This document shows, piece after piece, positions 28,301 to 40,592 of a DNA stretch of 64,000 nucleotides. The stretch is from Larimichthys crocea (taxonomy: Eukaryota > Chordata > Actinopteri > Sciaenidae). The stretch lies in the NCBI RefSeq assembly GCF_000972845.2, contig NC_040025.1, positions 17,610,126 through 17,674,125 on the forward strand, written 5' to 3'. Numbering within the stretch: the first letter of the stretch is position 1; every line of letters begins with the position of its first letter. Below the pieces are notes generated by a model. The model did no database searches. It was not told the origin of the DNA and was given only the letters and a program-made list of their open reading frames with translations. A program made the position numbers and the translations under genes.

Positions 28301-30605
28301 AACATTTAATTAGAAAAATACATATACAATGAAATTATATTGATATAAATTATAAAGAGTTTACAAATGCAAAGCCACTTGAAATTGAGAGGCCAGTTTG
28401 TTTGATTGATCTTAAGTCAAAAGTTAAAAGAAGATTTTTTTATTTTTTTCAAAGAGAGTGTGTTTGACAGTGGTAAGTAAGTTGGTCATGTGTTTGTTTG
28501 TGTAGCATGTAAATTGTTTGGGAAGCCCTGCTGCATAACGTACTGTATCTATTCTATTTTCTTCAAAGCAGGACCAGGGATCCCTCTGAAAGCTTTCCAG
28601 ACGAGGAAGGTGACAGCACTGTGGAAGTGGAGGTACAGCCTCCCTATCCATTCAACCAGAGCCTGCTGTCAAGCGAGGAGAGTGAAGATGATGAGCAGGA
28701 GGAAGCCACAGACCTCCCTGCCACACCCTGGCACCCTAAACCTCTCGGGGTGAGTCCAGACATACAGAAACACAGCAGCGGCCAGTAGAGAGTGGGATTT
28801 AGTGTCATAGGCTCGTTTCAGACTTAAAGTAGACTCAAAGTAGTTCTGTTAGGGCGGTCGGTAGTGTAGTGGGTTGTGCGGCCGCCCTGTGTGTAGAGGC
28901 TACAGTCCTCACTGCAGCCGGCCCCGGCTCGAAACCCACATCGGACGGCCCTTTGCTGCGTGTCATTCCCCCTCTCTCTGCCCCCTGCTTCCTGTCTCTC
29001 TTCAGCTGTCCTATCATAAAAAAGGCATAAAGGCCACTAGGCCAAGTTCTGTTTTAATGTTTTTAGAGGAAAATAGTGGATTTTGATTTTGTGATTGTGA
29101 TCTTGTGATGTATCAATATATACTGACTACTGATTCTTTATAAAGTCACTGTTGTCAGGAGTGGAAAAGGACATCTTTCACACACGAGTGTCTGTACTTA
29201 TAAATCTGTTTCTGTTCTGTAGCTATGCACTTTTGGATGCCGCACGTTGGGATGCAGCATCTTCACCTTCGACCGGCGCTGGCAACATCTGCGGTTTGCC
29301 CTCAGTACCATGTTGGAGCACCATGTCAGCACACACTTGTGGAAGTGAGTAAGAAATGTCACCGGAGCACCTCAATGTAAAGAAAACATGTTGCTCATTG
29401 AGCTGGGAGGCATCCAGTCAGAATCCAGTATCTGACCTTTAGAGTCCGAACACACTGTAGACCAGGGCGCTCAGCTCAGTCTGGTTTATTTCCTTTAAGA
29501 ATTTATTATTATATATTAAAATTTTTAGTATAATACTTTGCCAATAGTTGCTGGGCCGTAACATAACATTTGTAACTATTCATTTTGAAATAGGAAACGC
29601 TTGACTGACCAGCAGTGTCAGTTACTCAGTAACTCAGTAAGTCTTGGACTTCCGTGTCTAGAGGGCTGGTCCTGCTTTGCTAGAGGGATTGATTGCATTG
29701 CCAGGTAACTTGATTTTCACAACATTAGCAGACAGACTTAAGAAATGCTGTTTGCCAGACTATTGTTCAGACTCAATCGCTGAGATGTTAGCCAACATTT
29801 TTGAGGATTAGCCACCGGATAACCTGTCTGAGACTGTAAATGAGCCACCAGAACCACATCTGAGTATGTGAAAATATCTTGGATGTTTTGTTTTCATTTT
29901 GTTTACATGAAATTACACTGAATACACTAATTAGCCTCATGTTTTTCTTTTTGACTCAGGAAAATGCCTCAAGTATCATCCGGTCTCAGGTCACGGCATG
30001 TCACACCTCCAACTGTAGGATCACCTGTTTGGACAGGAGCCAGACCCTCCAAATCCACTGGCTCCGTTAGCAACGAGTCTACCTCACTGGGACAACTGGA
30101 AACCAAAAGCAGTCACAGTACCAAACCACCTTCTTCTCCTGTTGGACGACCTGGCAAGGTTCGTCTGACTGAGACTGAGATTATGCAAGATACGAGCGCA
30201 GCACAGAAAGCTGCCAAGCTGTCACAAAGCGCTGAGGACAAATCCTCCAAGTACATCAGGGACTCCCCCCTCCACGAGAAGAGCCAGCCACATGTGCCCT
30301 CCTCACAAGGACCAATAAATGGTATCTTGTCACATGGAAAGAAGCCATGTCCTCCTCTCCACCGCTCCTCCCGCAGCAGAGTGAGGCCCCCAGGGATTCA
30401 GCAGAAGGTGGTGGGCTATGACCACAGGGGTCTTACCCAGAAGCGCAAAGGCAGCAATGAGTCACAGGCTCTATGCTCCACACTATCCAGAACCTCCAAG
30501 TGTCAACGCTTGTCCTCCCCCTCCCACTCCAACCTCCTTGCCTGGAAGGGAGAGAATATCGGGGATGTGCTCGCTTGGGGCCTGGATAAAAGATCCAACT
30601 CTTAA
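25360..30605 (+). CDS. atxn7l2: Ataxin-7-like protein 2, SCA7-domain protein (9 coding exons)
   Basis: Exons 25360-25456, 26087-26158, 26228-26543, 27254-27495, 27688-27770, 27928-28136, 28572-28749, 29223-29344 and 29960-30605 join in frame with GT-AG introns: 654 residues (human ATXN7L2 about 720). The start MAALDRRNPNLDDF matches the human MAALERR...LDDF. Residues 64-95 form the N-terminal zinc finger (CPAH...CSHC...KHCERRH). Residues 246-290 are the SCA7 domain (C252, C263, C269, then FDQL). Residues 401-440 are the conserved CTFG...TMLEHH...HLWK block. The rest is Ser/Pro-rich and probably disordered. Family knowledge: ATXN7-type proteins anchor the deubiquitinase module of SAGA in the nucleus and the SCA7 domain contacts nucleosomes. 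Oddity: residue 272, His in ATXN7 and human ATXN7L2, is Gly here. A SINE lies in intron 7. Confidence 0.93.
28851..29044 (+). mobile_element. tRNA-derived SINE in atxn7l2 intron 7, with target-site duplication
   Basis: A tRNA-like head (gtagtgtagtgggttgtgcg, then box-B-like gctcgaaaccc) is followed by the tail typical of a widespread percomorph SINE: 'ccctttgctgcgtgtcattcc', 'cctgtctctcttcagctgtcc', and an A-rich end with ataaaggcc. It is flanked by exact 9-bp copies of AGTTCTGTT (28842-28850 and 29045-29053), the expected retrotransposition target duplication. Same strand as the host gene. Confidence 0.9.
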
Positions 30606-30715
30606 AGAGTGAGTAGACTGTTTTTTTGGTGGATCTATCTCTTTAAGCTGGAAAACATGAATAAACAATTCATGTGTTTGCAGGTGACAGTTGTTTACTT
30701 CTCATCTCTGCAGCC

Positions 30716-30721
30716 AATAAA
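30716..30721 (+). terminator. atxn7l2: atxn7l2 polyadenylation signal
   Basis: AATAAA (in gccaataaagag) 110 bases after the stop codon; a second AATAAA at 30881-30886 is followed by a GT-rich stretch and could be an alternative end. Confidence 0.6.
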
Positions 30722-31309
30722 GAGACCAGCCTTAAATAGACCACATGGAGGAGAGGCCTGCTGCAGGCTGTACCTGCCGCCAGGATAGTGTGAGTGTGTG
30801 AATGTGCTTGTTGTGTGTTTGTGTGTATGTTTCTGTCCACATTTGTTTATGTCTTCATATTTTTATGCACTGACATCAGGAATAAATATTTGTCAGTATA
30901 TTACCATATACATGTGTATTTTTTACAAAATTGCTATTTTTCTATGTGATTAAATGTGTCAGTTTATTACCTGTGTAAGAATGAAAAATACCTCATACTG
31001 CGTCATGCTGCTAAAATGACTATTCATGGCAAAGCAATTAAAACTTCTTGAATCCTATAGCCCTGTGTCTTTTTATTTTTTGTTTCTGTAATTAAAGATA
31101 AATTAAACGTTGCATTTTCCGGGTATATTTGAAAGCTTTTCTCCAATTTTCCCAATAGCTTTCCCAATATTCTCCCCCACATCTTCTGATGAACCACCGA
31201 TGTATTTATAGTATTTCTGTGTACAGACAAACACTGCACAAGTACATATAAACTGTGTAAATTATCCATTAAGTTATATAATAAGTTCCAATTGTATGAA
31301 AGTTCTGCG

Positions 31310-31412
31310 GTGGATCTCCACGGTAGCTCACCTGGTAGATCACGTGTGCGTCACGCGGTCCTGTTTGATTCCAACTCATGGCCCTTTGCTGCATGGGTGC
31401 TACATCAAAAGT
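31310..31412 (+). mobile_element. Truncated, diverged tRNA-derived SINE
   Basis: Box-A-like 'cacggtagctcacctggtagatc' in pieces, box-B-like 'gtttgattcc', then 'atggccctttgctgcatgg', the head and start of tail of the same kind of SINE as at 28851. It breaks off before the pyrimidine-rich tail. Confidence 0.7.
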
Positions 31413-31414
31413 AG

Positions 31415-34400
31415 TTTCATAACGATGTTTTAAAAAAATCTTTACCCTCATTTTAAATTTTGTATTATTCATATTTGCATAGAATGTACAAAAAATAATA
31501 ATTTTACAGCTTCTCTATTGATCATTATCAGTGTAATGGTTTAGAAAAGAAGCGACTAGTAAATGTCAGTTTACATGCAGCAGCAGGACATTACCTCATG
31601 TTACCACTAGATGGTGTTGAGTTATCAACGTTGCTCCTTAGAAAAAGCAAACTTGGTGAACCTTTAACCATTTCCACCAAGTTATATAAGCACACACAAA
31701 CCTATTCAGTCATCAAATGTAGGTATATTTCTGTTACTAATCAAGGAAATACATAGTGTGTTGTGTTTAAAGTATCCCAAAATGGCACCTTTTTATTTAC
31801 TGTGTTAGCAGTTCTTATAATAATTTTGGCAAAATGTCACAGCTTTGTCCTTAAAATACTCCATATCAGCCACAAAGATTTAGAAGCAAATCACTACAGG
31901 AACATGTTCCTGTCGAAGATTTCTGGAAATAGTGAGAGCAGTAAAAATGGAGGCAGCACAAAGTGTAAATCTTGATCTTTTATTAAGTCAAATGATATCA
32001 GTGTTCTTTATTTTTAATGCCTACTAGGTTGCACCTATCCTGCAATCAGGGAAGCTCTAGCGTACCATGCAAAGCCATTCCACTACAGCTGCGAGACCTT
32101 TCAGATTTTATCGCAGTGACCAATCAGCTCATCTCTGAAGCCGTGGTCAATAAACTCTGTGGTTTAAATGTTGGTAAAAGCTCATTTCTTGTTGTAGCAA
32201 GGCTGTTAAAGTGGTGAGCTTTTAGCCCCACAACCTCAAGGATGTTTTACTGTAATTGCTACTATATAGTCAGATCAATGGAGACCACTCCCTTCCCTAT
32301 TCTGAGAACTAATCATTAAGGGAACAGTTAATGTGTCATTACTGCAAATAGTAAAGGACCTGTGAACTGCACAAACCAAAGTCTTATTAATGCTGCAAAT
32401 GTGAAAACCTTTAAAATACAATTATTATGTTTTCACATCACATTATATTAGAACTTAAAACTGGCATAGTCCTGAGAAGATTTATTCACCCTCTGTCTAC
32501 AAATCCATTCATAACTCCATTGTGTTTCAGGAATTAATTTGTGTGGGTGGAGAGATCTCATGATTTTTCTACGTTTTTAGAAAAATATTCTTTGAAAAGC
32601 TGTTTCTTTAATTGTTGTAAAGTATCTTTTGGAGAACTCACCCTACCTACAACTACCTACATCACCTCACATAGCCACTAATTTGATAAAGCACCGTCCT
32701 TTCTCCTTGAATTGTTTATGGCTTCATGAGCAGAGTCAAATACTGACTGAAAACTGAACTGTCGGCTACATACTCACTGCCCGTTAGGATGTATCATGTA
32801 TGATTCTCAAAACTTGCTCTCCTTCTATGCAGCTTTTGATTCACGTTCAATATATATATATATTTTTTTGTTTGTTTGTTTAACCATATTCTTCAGCAGA
32901 GTTAAGTGTAAAATACATCCTATTTCAATAAAAAACTAAATCCCACCCGCTTAAAAAATAAACATTTATGTCAAGACTTGAATGTCGAAACATCTAACAG
33001 TAGCACAGCGGCAGACGAAAAGCAAAATGATCAACAACATCAGATTATACAAGAATACAGTCAGTACACTGATAAACATAGCAATACACAACTAATCAAT
33101 ACTGAACACAGAAAAGTGAGTCTTAATAGACATATATATACTGTATATATAGATATATATAGGAAGGCAGATTTGCTTTGGAGAGAACAAAGCCACTTTT
33201 TTCCTCTATGTTAGGACCCTCGCAATAGCACTTAGTTTTTCTCTGTACAGAATTGCAACTTGTATTTTGAGTGACAACCCAGAAGAGAAGACCACCCATT
33301 AGTCACGGCAGATTTAACTCGATTGACACTGGGTTACTGCAGGGTAAACACATGCTATTCCTTGACAGTCTGACAGTTCACTGGGTACGATTCAGCATCC
33401 ATAATATCTGGGTATGATTTAAAACTTCAGATTCTTGCATTCAGTAGCTTCCCGAATGGCCTTGCCTTAATATCTGTGAGGTTTTAGATTGAGAAAACAG
33501 GGAACAGCGCATATATTTTTAGTTCTAGTGGGGCTAGATCCCTAAAAAATGGGACCGATTCTTCACCAGTCTGCAGTAGTGCTAAATGTGGCTGTATTGA
33601 AGTGCGTCTTATGGTATTTTTTGCTGCTCTCTATTTCTCCACCTGGTATTCCTATGTGTGAGGAATGGGATGATTCACACACCACCTCTCCGATAAGTGT
33701 GACTTCCTTTTTTCACCCACACAAGAGATGCTGTGGTGCACACTGCAACTGTGATTATAACATTGATTTTGCGTAAAAAAACAAAACAGAAATGCACCCA
33801 GAAATGTGTGCATCTTAACATTTTAAAGTATACTGACATTTAATTGCAAGATGTATGTGATTTTACATAACTGTTCTTACATATACATATGCTGTGGTAT
33901 TTGTTGAAAAAAAAAGCACTGAGCATCAAATTTATGCTTACCAAATTTTTATCTTACAGTGTCCAATCATATGAGTCAGTGGGAGAGCAAATGTTAAATG
34001 AAAGCTTCAGGCGTTTCCCTCATAAACAAATTACAGACTACTTAAAGGGCATCACGTTCATTGTCTGGTTGAATGATTGCTTTTGAACTTAAGTGAGGGC
34101 AGCCTCGTAATGACCAAGGTACACAAACAAAGCAAACGCATCTGGGCTGTCAGTGTACAGGGAGCCAGAGAGAATGGCTTTGTGTTGCTGTGACTCATGA
34201 TAACACACCTTTCCTCTGTGGCTCAGAGAGACAAAGACATGGAAAGCACAGGGAAACTGAATCCCTTCAAAAGATGAAATTAGCATTTACACCGGGCTAG
34301 CCTTGTTGTATTGTGACACAAACGCCACACAGTTTAATGAAATCACTCTTTCTTGTTTGGGCCGAGACTCAGCCTCCCAATTTAAAACCTTGTTAATGAA

Positions 34401-36062
34401 ATTTGCACAGCACATGAGGTGTCATTCATGTTAAATTCAATTCACTTGAGATTAAATTATAGTTGTGAAAAAGCAAAGGATATTATAATTGATACATGGG
34501 CTTTCTGTCAGTAGCTTCTAACTCTAGAATCAGCTCTCTCTTGTCAAATAACGTGCAGCCTTATAACCTTAATCTTCTTGAGGAACCCTGTTGATTTAAT
34601 TATGTGGTAGACTCTAATGTTTATGTACATCGTACTTCTTTTTCTACCTACCACAGGGCTACAGCAGCTACCTTTTAAATCAGCATGACACTACTAATTG
34701 TCTGAGCAAAGTGCAAGATCATCTACAACATAATTCATGACATATGACTACACCGTATGCAGGTTTATGTTTGATCAATGTTTACTAAAATATTTCAGGG
34801 TTTTGTGTCAGGGCACATTTTACACACAGGAAAGAATACATTTGACTTAAGCCGGTAGCCTTTAGCATCAGCTTGGCCTTTTACTTCCTACCTGTGTGAC
34901 TGAGAAAAACAAATGCTATAACTTGGCCAAGAAGAGGAGTCAAACTCTGCAATAAGTGGCACCTCAGTGAATGACAAACAGAAGCCTATTTTGCTTGCAA
35001 GGAACATGGTACCTATCTGTATACAGACAATATGTTGATAACCAGTCAAGACAAAACATGTCCCTGCACTTAATGTGTGTCTGCTGGAGATGTTCCATGT
35101 TCTTAATTGAGTAAGGCTTCAACAGTATCTTTTGTGTTATACCATTGTGACTATTTTGATTCATTTATACAGTGATCTGCCTCGAGCTGTTCATCTGTTT
35201 TATACCATACCTCTATGTAAATTGATCCCTTAACATAGCGAAAAAAATCTGTCCTATATCGCTACACATATGACTATGAACACGAATAACGATCGGTCTG
35301 ATGAACTACATCTGAGTGCAACTAAATATCGTCTATGAAGTAGGATGGAAGTGACCTGTGATGGCCTCTTAATATAATGTTTGTGCACAGCCTCAATATA
35401 AATGACTAAACGTCTGATGAATCCACATTTCTTTTGGATCATACAGATCATTCTGGGACCTCATATAATGTTTTTTAGCATGCTTTTTTCTCTACAGATG
35501 ACTCAAGGCTAATGGCAGATGTATACATTGGCTGGTGATGGTGGTCTGTCCATCTAAGTGTTCCTGTGTTGATTGAAAGAGGGCTAAATGTATCTATGCT
35601 CTATTGTTTATGTAAGATGCAATCTATTATAGTTCTTGTAATAAATATAATTATGAGCCAGCCATGGTTTCAATATATATGCCTTTTTTTCAAATCTAAT
35701 TTCAACCTGTGCATTGTATCATAAGTATTTCCCACACATTAGCAGTTTAATTGATCACTTCCTGAGTGCTGATATCAACAATATATCATCTACTTGTGAC
35801 TCTTATAAGACTTCAGTAGTTTCCACGGTTCATGTACACTGCCATTCCTTCACAGTATGAATATTAAATGCTACAGATTAAAATGCTGGAAAAGTCTCGC
35901 TCATTGTCTGTGTCGACAACAAGACAGTTTTTTTTTTATTATTCCCTTTGAGATTCTTATTTCCACTTGACAGCAACTACAGATGAACATCCTTCCTCCG
36001 TTTCCAGGTCACAGTCACAGTTTACATGAACTAAAACATGGCCAGTCTTTCCCAGTCTCATC
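31415..36062. other. Region between atxn7l2 and the amigo1 stop; probably includes the amigo1 3' UTR
   Basis: 4.6 kb, AT-rich, with no protein block I recognise. The part nearest 36062 is presumably amigo1 3' UTR (minus strand), but its end cannot be placed by eye. AT tracts occur near 32850-32870 and 33130-33170. Human CYB561D1 sits here; I find none of its exons. Confidence 0.55.
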
Positions 36063-37601
36063 TCAGACCACCATGGGAGTGTCTGAGAAGACGGAGCTGA
36101 TGGACTCTGCTACTGACTTCTTCCTCTTCCCCTTCATAAGAGAACCAGCTTCCGCATCCAGATCATCATCATCCTCATCCCCATTGGGGTTCAACTTGCC
36201 GTTCTGGCCCTGCAAGTCCTTGGAGTCTATGAACGCCACATGCCTGTTCAGCTCTGCTTTGAGCGCTGGGTCCTCATGGGTTGGTGTCACACTGAGCATG
36301 GACGAGTGAATACTGTCCTCACCCCGAGCTTTACCCTTATTGGGGCAGCAGAAGCAGCGACATGGTGTCAGATAAAGGTACATGAGGACCAGCACCACAC
36401 TGGCTAAACAGCCCACCAAAGTGGTGTATGCTGTGTTCAGTGTGTCCCCGCCCCCGTGCATGGTGAAGTTGTGAACCTTCAGCACCACATAAATGGTCTC
36501 ATTGAAGACCTCGCTCATTGCCAAGCAAGTGTAGGTCCCAGAGTCCTCAGATCTCACTGGACTAATCTGCAGACTTCCATCTGGCAAGACTTTGGCTGTC
36601 TGGTTGCGTCCAGGTGTCACTAGCACATTACCAGGCATCATCCAGGTCTTTAACATGTTCCTGTGTTTGGTGTCACACCCAAGGATCAGTGTTTGCTCCA
36701 GAAAAGCCTCTTCATCTGCCTCCTTGAATGTGCTGCAGTTCATATTGTCACCGCTGAGATCAAAAACACGTACTTGGGTTTTTTGTGGTCCAGGCAGGAT
36801 ACATGTGTAGTCATCTTTGAAGTCCACAGCCGAGTTGAGCTTTCGAATATACCAGTGGGCTAAGAGTGTGTACAGATCACAGTGACACAGCAGAGGGTTA
36901 TTGTGGAAGTAGAGGCCATTTTTAATCCAGGCAGGCAACACCTGGAGTTCATCAAGGGATATCATCTTAATCTTATTGGAGGACACATCCAGGAGGCTCA
37001 GTTTCTCCAGGCGTGACTTTTCCTTGACCAGCTCCAGAGGGAAGCGGGAGATTTGGTTCTGACTAAGGTAGAGCTTCTGAAGGTTGACCATGGTGCCAAA
37101 GGCTGAACGGTCAATCTGGGAAATTTGGTTATTGTACAGCAAGAGGACCTCTAGGTTGACCAAAGGCTCAAAGATGAATTCATCCAGCTGCCGCAAGTTG
37201 TTGGAGGACAGGTCCAAGTAGCGCAGGTACTTCACATATACGAATGCCTCTGAAGACAGGAAGTGGAGACCATTATGGCTGAGGAGGAGATTATGGAGCT
37301 TCAGGAGCTTGACTAAGGTCCACTCAGATCGCAGCCGCGTTATATTATTATAGCTGAGATCCAGCACAGCAGTGTAGAGTGGTAGACTTGTCGGGACGGT
37401 GGTCAGATTCATCTTGGAGCAGCTCACTATGTTCGAAGCACAGATACATGTCTTGTGGCAGTTTAGGGCGGATCCTGCTGCCCCTGGAAGCCAGAGTAGA
37501 GCCATGCAGATGACGAGGGAGAAGGCCCATCTCTGACCCTGATTCCAATGAGGTAATGTTTCCAACAGGCTGTCACCTGTTCTGGCGGAGGGCTGCAACA
37601 T
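36063..37601 (-). CDS. amigo1: AMIGO1, LRR-Ig neuronal adhesion protein (single coding exon)
   Basis: One open frame of 512 residues from the ATG at 37599-37601; an eight-codon upstream extension begins with GTG, not ATG. Order: signal peptide core about 27-44; LRRNT with C48, C52, C54, C61; about six leucine-rich repeats 72-215 (RYLDLSSNNLRQL, LQKLYLSQNQISRFP); LRRCT 235-290 (NNPLLCHC); Ig domain with C309 and C359 (SGTYTCLA); membrane helix about 392-413 (TAYTTLVGCLASVVLVLMYL); cytoplasmic tail ending SSVFSDTPMVV, matching the human ending SSVFSDTPIVV. Human AMIGO1 is 493 residues, also intronless in its coding part. Family role: homophilic adhesion, neurite growth and auxiliary subunit of Kv2.1 channels in neurons. 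The tail has an acidic DEDDDD insert. The leader is spliced (acceptor at 37705) and holds two short upstream ORFs. Confidence 0.96.
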   Translation of the reverse strand: MLQPSARTGDSLLETLPHWNQGQRWAFSLVICMALLWLPGAAGSALNCHKTCICASNIVSCSKMNLTTVPTSLPLYTAVLDLSYNNITRLRSEWTLVKLLKLHNLLLSHNGLHFLSSEAFVYVKYLRYLDLSSNNLRQLDEFIFEPLVNLEVLLLYNNQISQIDRSAFGTMVNLQKLYLSQNQISRFPLELVKEKSRLEKLSLLDVSSNKIKMISLDELQVLPAWIKNGLYFHNNPLLCHCDLYTLLAHWYIRKLNSAVDFKDDYTCILPGPQKTQVRVFDLSGDNMNCSTFKEADEEAFLEQTLILGCDTKHRNMLKTWMMPGNVLVTPGRNQTAKVLPDGSLQISPVRSEDSGTYTCLAMSEVFNETIYVVLKVHNFTMHGGGDTLNTAYTTLVGCLASVVLVLMYLYLTPCRCFCCPNKGKARGEDSIHSSMLSVTPTHEDPALKAELNRHVAFIDSKDLQGQNGKLNPNGDEDDDDLDAEAGSLMKGKRKKSVAESISSVFSDTPMVV

Positions 37602-37704
37602 GCTAACAGTTGATCTAAATCCCACAGAGGTTTACTACGATCCCATTCTCAGAGAACAGCATGGGAGAGCAGCTGGAGGAATCCCAGACATTCCTGATTG
37701 AAGG
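37602..37704 (-). other. amigo1: amigo1 5' leader in the coding exon, with two uORFs
   Basis: On minus, a pyrimidine tract ends in ttttttcag just before 37704, marking the exon start. Two ATG-initiated frames precede the main ATG: 37691-37635 (19 codons with stop) and 37662-37615 (16 codons with stop). Both end before the main start and they overlap each other in different frames. Confidence 0.7.
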
Positions 37705-37782
37705 CTGAAAAAAGCATAAACAAAGGCAATCAACAGATATTATTATCAGACAGAAGTACAGATTGTGCTTTGTATTGAAGAC

Positions 37783-37827
<45 letters not shown>

Positions 37828-37828
37828 G
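37783..37828. repeat. (TAGA)n microsatellite in amigo1 leader intron
   Basis: About eleven uninterrupted tetranucleotide units. It lies about 80 bases from the leader acceptor. Confidence 0.95.
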
Positions 37829-38831
37829 TGAATATCATGCTTTGTAAAAACAAAATAAACAAACATATATACACATATAGAACACAAGAACTCACTGTCA
37901 GTCCCACATTGAACAAATCTTTTAAATATTAAATAACTCATTAAGCTCTTTTAGATGCTGTGTACATCTGCACATCTATAAAACATGACTATGTGCTCAA
38001 TCATGATCCCTTGACATCATTTCATCTATTTAATTATATTGGCTGTTATTTATTTAAGTATTAAAAATAGTCTACTTGAATTTTAACATTGTGGCACTTA
38101 GTATAACTGCTTTATATAGGTAGGTAAGTAGTTAAAGCTCTAGAAATGCATCATATTTTCTGAACTCATCCACTGTTTTGCAAGTAATAGCTTATGCAAA
38201 TAAAGAAGTCTGCATGCAGCCACATTCTGAATCAATGCACAGCATGGACTGGCTGCAGTGTCTCCCTCTTAAACCTAAAATGAAAATACTGAAGTACAGT
38301 GTGTGTGCATACCGCACAGTACTTTGGTAAATGTCCTCAGTCACTTCCCACCTCTGCACCCGTGTGAACATGCAGTATTACATTGCTCATACGTTGTCCA
38401 GCGCATATATCAAATGAAGTACTAACTTTCCTCTGCTGCTTTGCACAATGCGTGTCTTCCGTTAAAACAAATACACACGCACACACCTGGTACTCACGCT
38501 AACCCATGTGCATTCACACCCCTGGAAGACACGCATTGATTTTCTTCCTTTTTCCATTTCCCCTCTCTCTCCCTCTCTCTCCCCCTCTTCCTCTCCTCTC
38601 TCTATCCCTCTGAGACACAGGATAAAACACTGTTGTGCACTAAGTACAAATAAATAAAATGCATAAAAATATGAAATCATGCAAATGTTTACATTATGTC
38701 GTTTTCTAAGACGTCCCTGTCCGTTTGTAGAAGCGCAAACGTTGCACTGCACCATTCTGCTCGAAAACAAGCGAGCACAACATGGAAACGTGAGCCGAGA
38801 GATGGAGAAGGAAACCGAGAGAGACACCTAC

Positions 38832-39120
38832 CTTCAACCGGGATGCAGCGGTGTTGGATCTCATTAAAACAGCTCCTCGTCTGTTTACAATGTTGCTGCC
38901 TGCATGCAGATAGTCCCCGTCTGAATGAGTGTATGTGTGTGTGCTGTTGAGGACAACAACAACGGATGCAGGGAGGAAGGAGACCACGAGAGATATCCTC
39001 GCCAAAATAATCCACGCGGCGTCCAATACCCGGTGCAAAATTACGCAAAAACGATTACGTAAAGAGCAGACAACACACACACACACGTCCTTTTTAACTG
39101 CTGACAATCACCGATGAGCG
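38832..39120 (-). promoter_or_regulatory. amigo1: Candidate amigo1 non-coding first exon and promoter
   Basis: On the minus strand, the sequence ggttgaag|GTAGGT at 38832/38831 is a good splice donor that could pair with the acceptor at 37705. Upstream sequence (38832-39060) is richer in CpG than its surroundings (for example ccacgcggcgtcc). Inferred from the donor-acceptor match and composition only. Confidence 0.4.
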
Positions 39121-39349
39121 ATTCGCGATTCAGATTTACTCAGATGTCTTTAGATGACTTTGCCTTTTACCCTAACATACTGCTTTGTGTATACACACGA
39201 TCGCACATACGTCCTTTGTAGTTAATTGGCGCAGATTGAGCGGGTCCGGCTCCTGTCGGGTCTCATCAGCAGCCATGGAGATAATTGAGAAAGAGCAGTC
39301 TGCAGCTGACAAGCCTCCCCGTTGCTCCTCGTTGGCCTTCTGCGGTCTG

Positions 39350-39351
<2 letters not shown>

Positions 39352-39409
<58 letters not shown>
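39352..39409. repeat. (TG)n microsatellite
   Basis: About 29 uninterrupted TG units in moderately CpG-rich sequence upstream of the candidate amigo1 first exon. Confidence 0.95.
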
Positions 39410-39412
<3 letters not shown>

Positions 39413-40209
39413 CACTGCTGTTTCTTTCTGCTGCAGTGGTTGACGTTGTTTTTCAGCAGAGGTAGTGCGCTCAAACCCAGAAGGCGCTGTTTACAAAGAT
39501 GCGCTGCGGCGATGCACTGAAAACCCCACGGGAGAGCTGAAATAGAGGGGGAAAGGAAAGGTTCATGTTAAATGTTACAATTCAGATACATTTTTAAAGG
39601 TTTATACTCGTTGTATGAGTGTAAGATAACACGTATGGTGGTTTTACATCTACATCATCATCATCAGTTTACTAGGATAAAGTTTTTATGTCACTGATTC
39701 AGTCCAACAACAAGCAAAAAAACGCCTAACCTCTGTGACCTTTCACCCCACTGGTCTGATCATCTGTCAACCAAAAGCGATGCAGCTAAACCAATTTATT
39801 TTGTATTTCTATGAAAGTATAATATTTGGCGCCCAGGTGGTTGGTTGTTCATCTCCCCCCTTGTCCGCTTTATAAGAGTTTCACTTACATGTGGCTGAAT
39901 GTGGCTATACTAAGCTGTGACACATTTTCATCTTCACAGTACCATCTGACAGCTGAGTATGTTGACACTGACAGTCACTACATGTTCTGACTACTGCCAC
40001 TATTTTTATTTTGTTATGATATACAGTACGTAGGTTCCCTCGTTAACTGTGAACTGGACTTTCTTTGGTTGTCTGGAATTAGTAATACATGTGGTGCTTG
40101 TTGTCGGTTTTATCTGTGCCTAATAAATTAGTGATTTAGCTGTTGTTAAGCTGTTCTGTGTTTAAGTCAGAATTAAATGTCTGAATTAGATGTCACTATC
40201 AGCTCGGTT

Positions 40210-40592
40210 TAAACAACATCCAGTCTGAATTTAGTGACATCTAGTGGTGAAGTTTCAGATTGCAACCAACTGAAAGTCCATCACCTCTCCCTCTCGGTTC
40301 AAACATTCAGGAGAAACTGCTGTGGCTGTGAAACTTGTGAGAAAGGGTTCTATGTGGAGCCAGTGTTTGGTTTGTCCCTTCTGGGCTGCTGTAGAAACAC
40401 AGAGGTTCAACATGGCAGACTCCATGGAAGAGGACCCGCTCCCACTCTAGATATAAAAGGCAAATTTTAAGGCAAGAAAAACAGAAGAATTTTTATTTTC
40501 AGGTGATTATATACTGATGAAAACATAGTTATTAATATTATATTTCACTTCTGTCAATAGATACCCTTAAATGTTACACACTGGACCTTTAA
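40210..40592 (+). repeat. MITE-like teleost repeat, best-preserved copy
   Basis: Begins near 'aacatccagtctgaatttagtgacatctagtgg' and ends 'gttacacactggacctttaa'; the two ends are imperfect inverted repeats (tccagt...gaattta against taaa...actgga), with a recognisable middle ('gagccagtgtttggtttgtcc', 'catggcagactccatgg', 'ttttcaggtgattatatact'). It is non-coding. At least four other diverged copies occur in this window. I recall it as a high-copy fish element but cannot give its database name. Confidence 0.75.

Noticed and set aside
28851..28960. A tRNA gene
   Set aside because: The tRNA-like head is continuous with a SINE body and flanked by a target duplication.
30800..36000. cyb561d1 in the gap where human has it
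   Set aside because: No helix with the conserved His pairs of cytochrome b561 was found.
37602..37625. Eight-residue N-terminal extension of amigo1 (520-residue frame)
   Set aside because: The codon at 37623-37625 is GTG on the sense strand; the first ATG is at 37601 and leaves a complete signal peptide.
39172..39520. Open frames over the TG tract at 39.35 kb
   Set aside because: They consist mostly of Cys-Val or Thr-His repeats from the dinucleotide tract.
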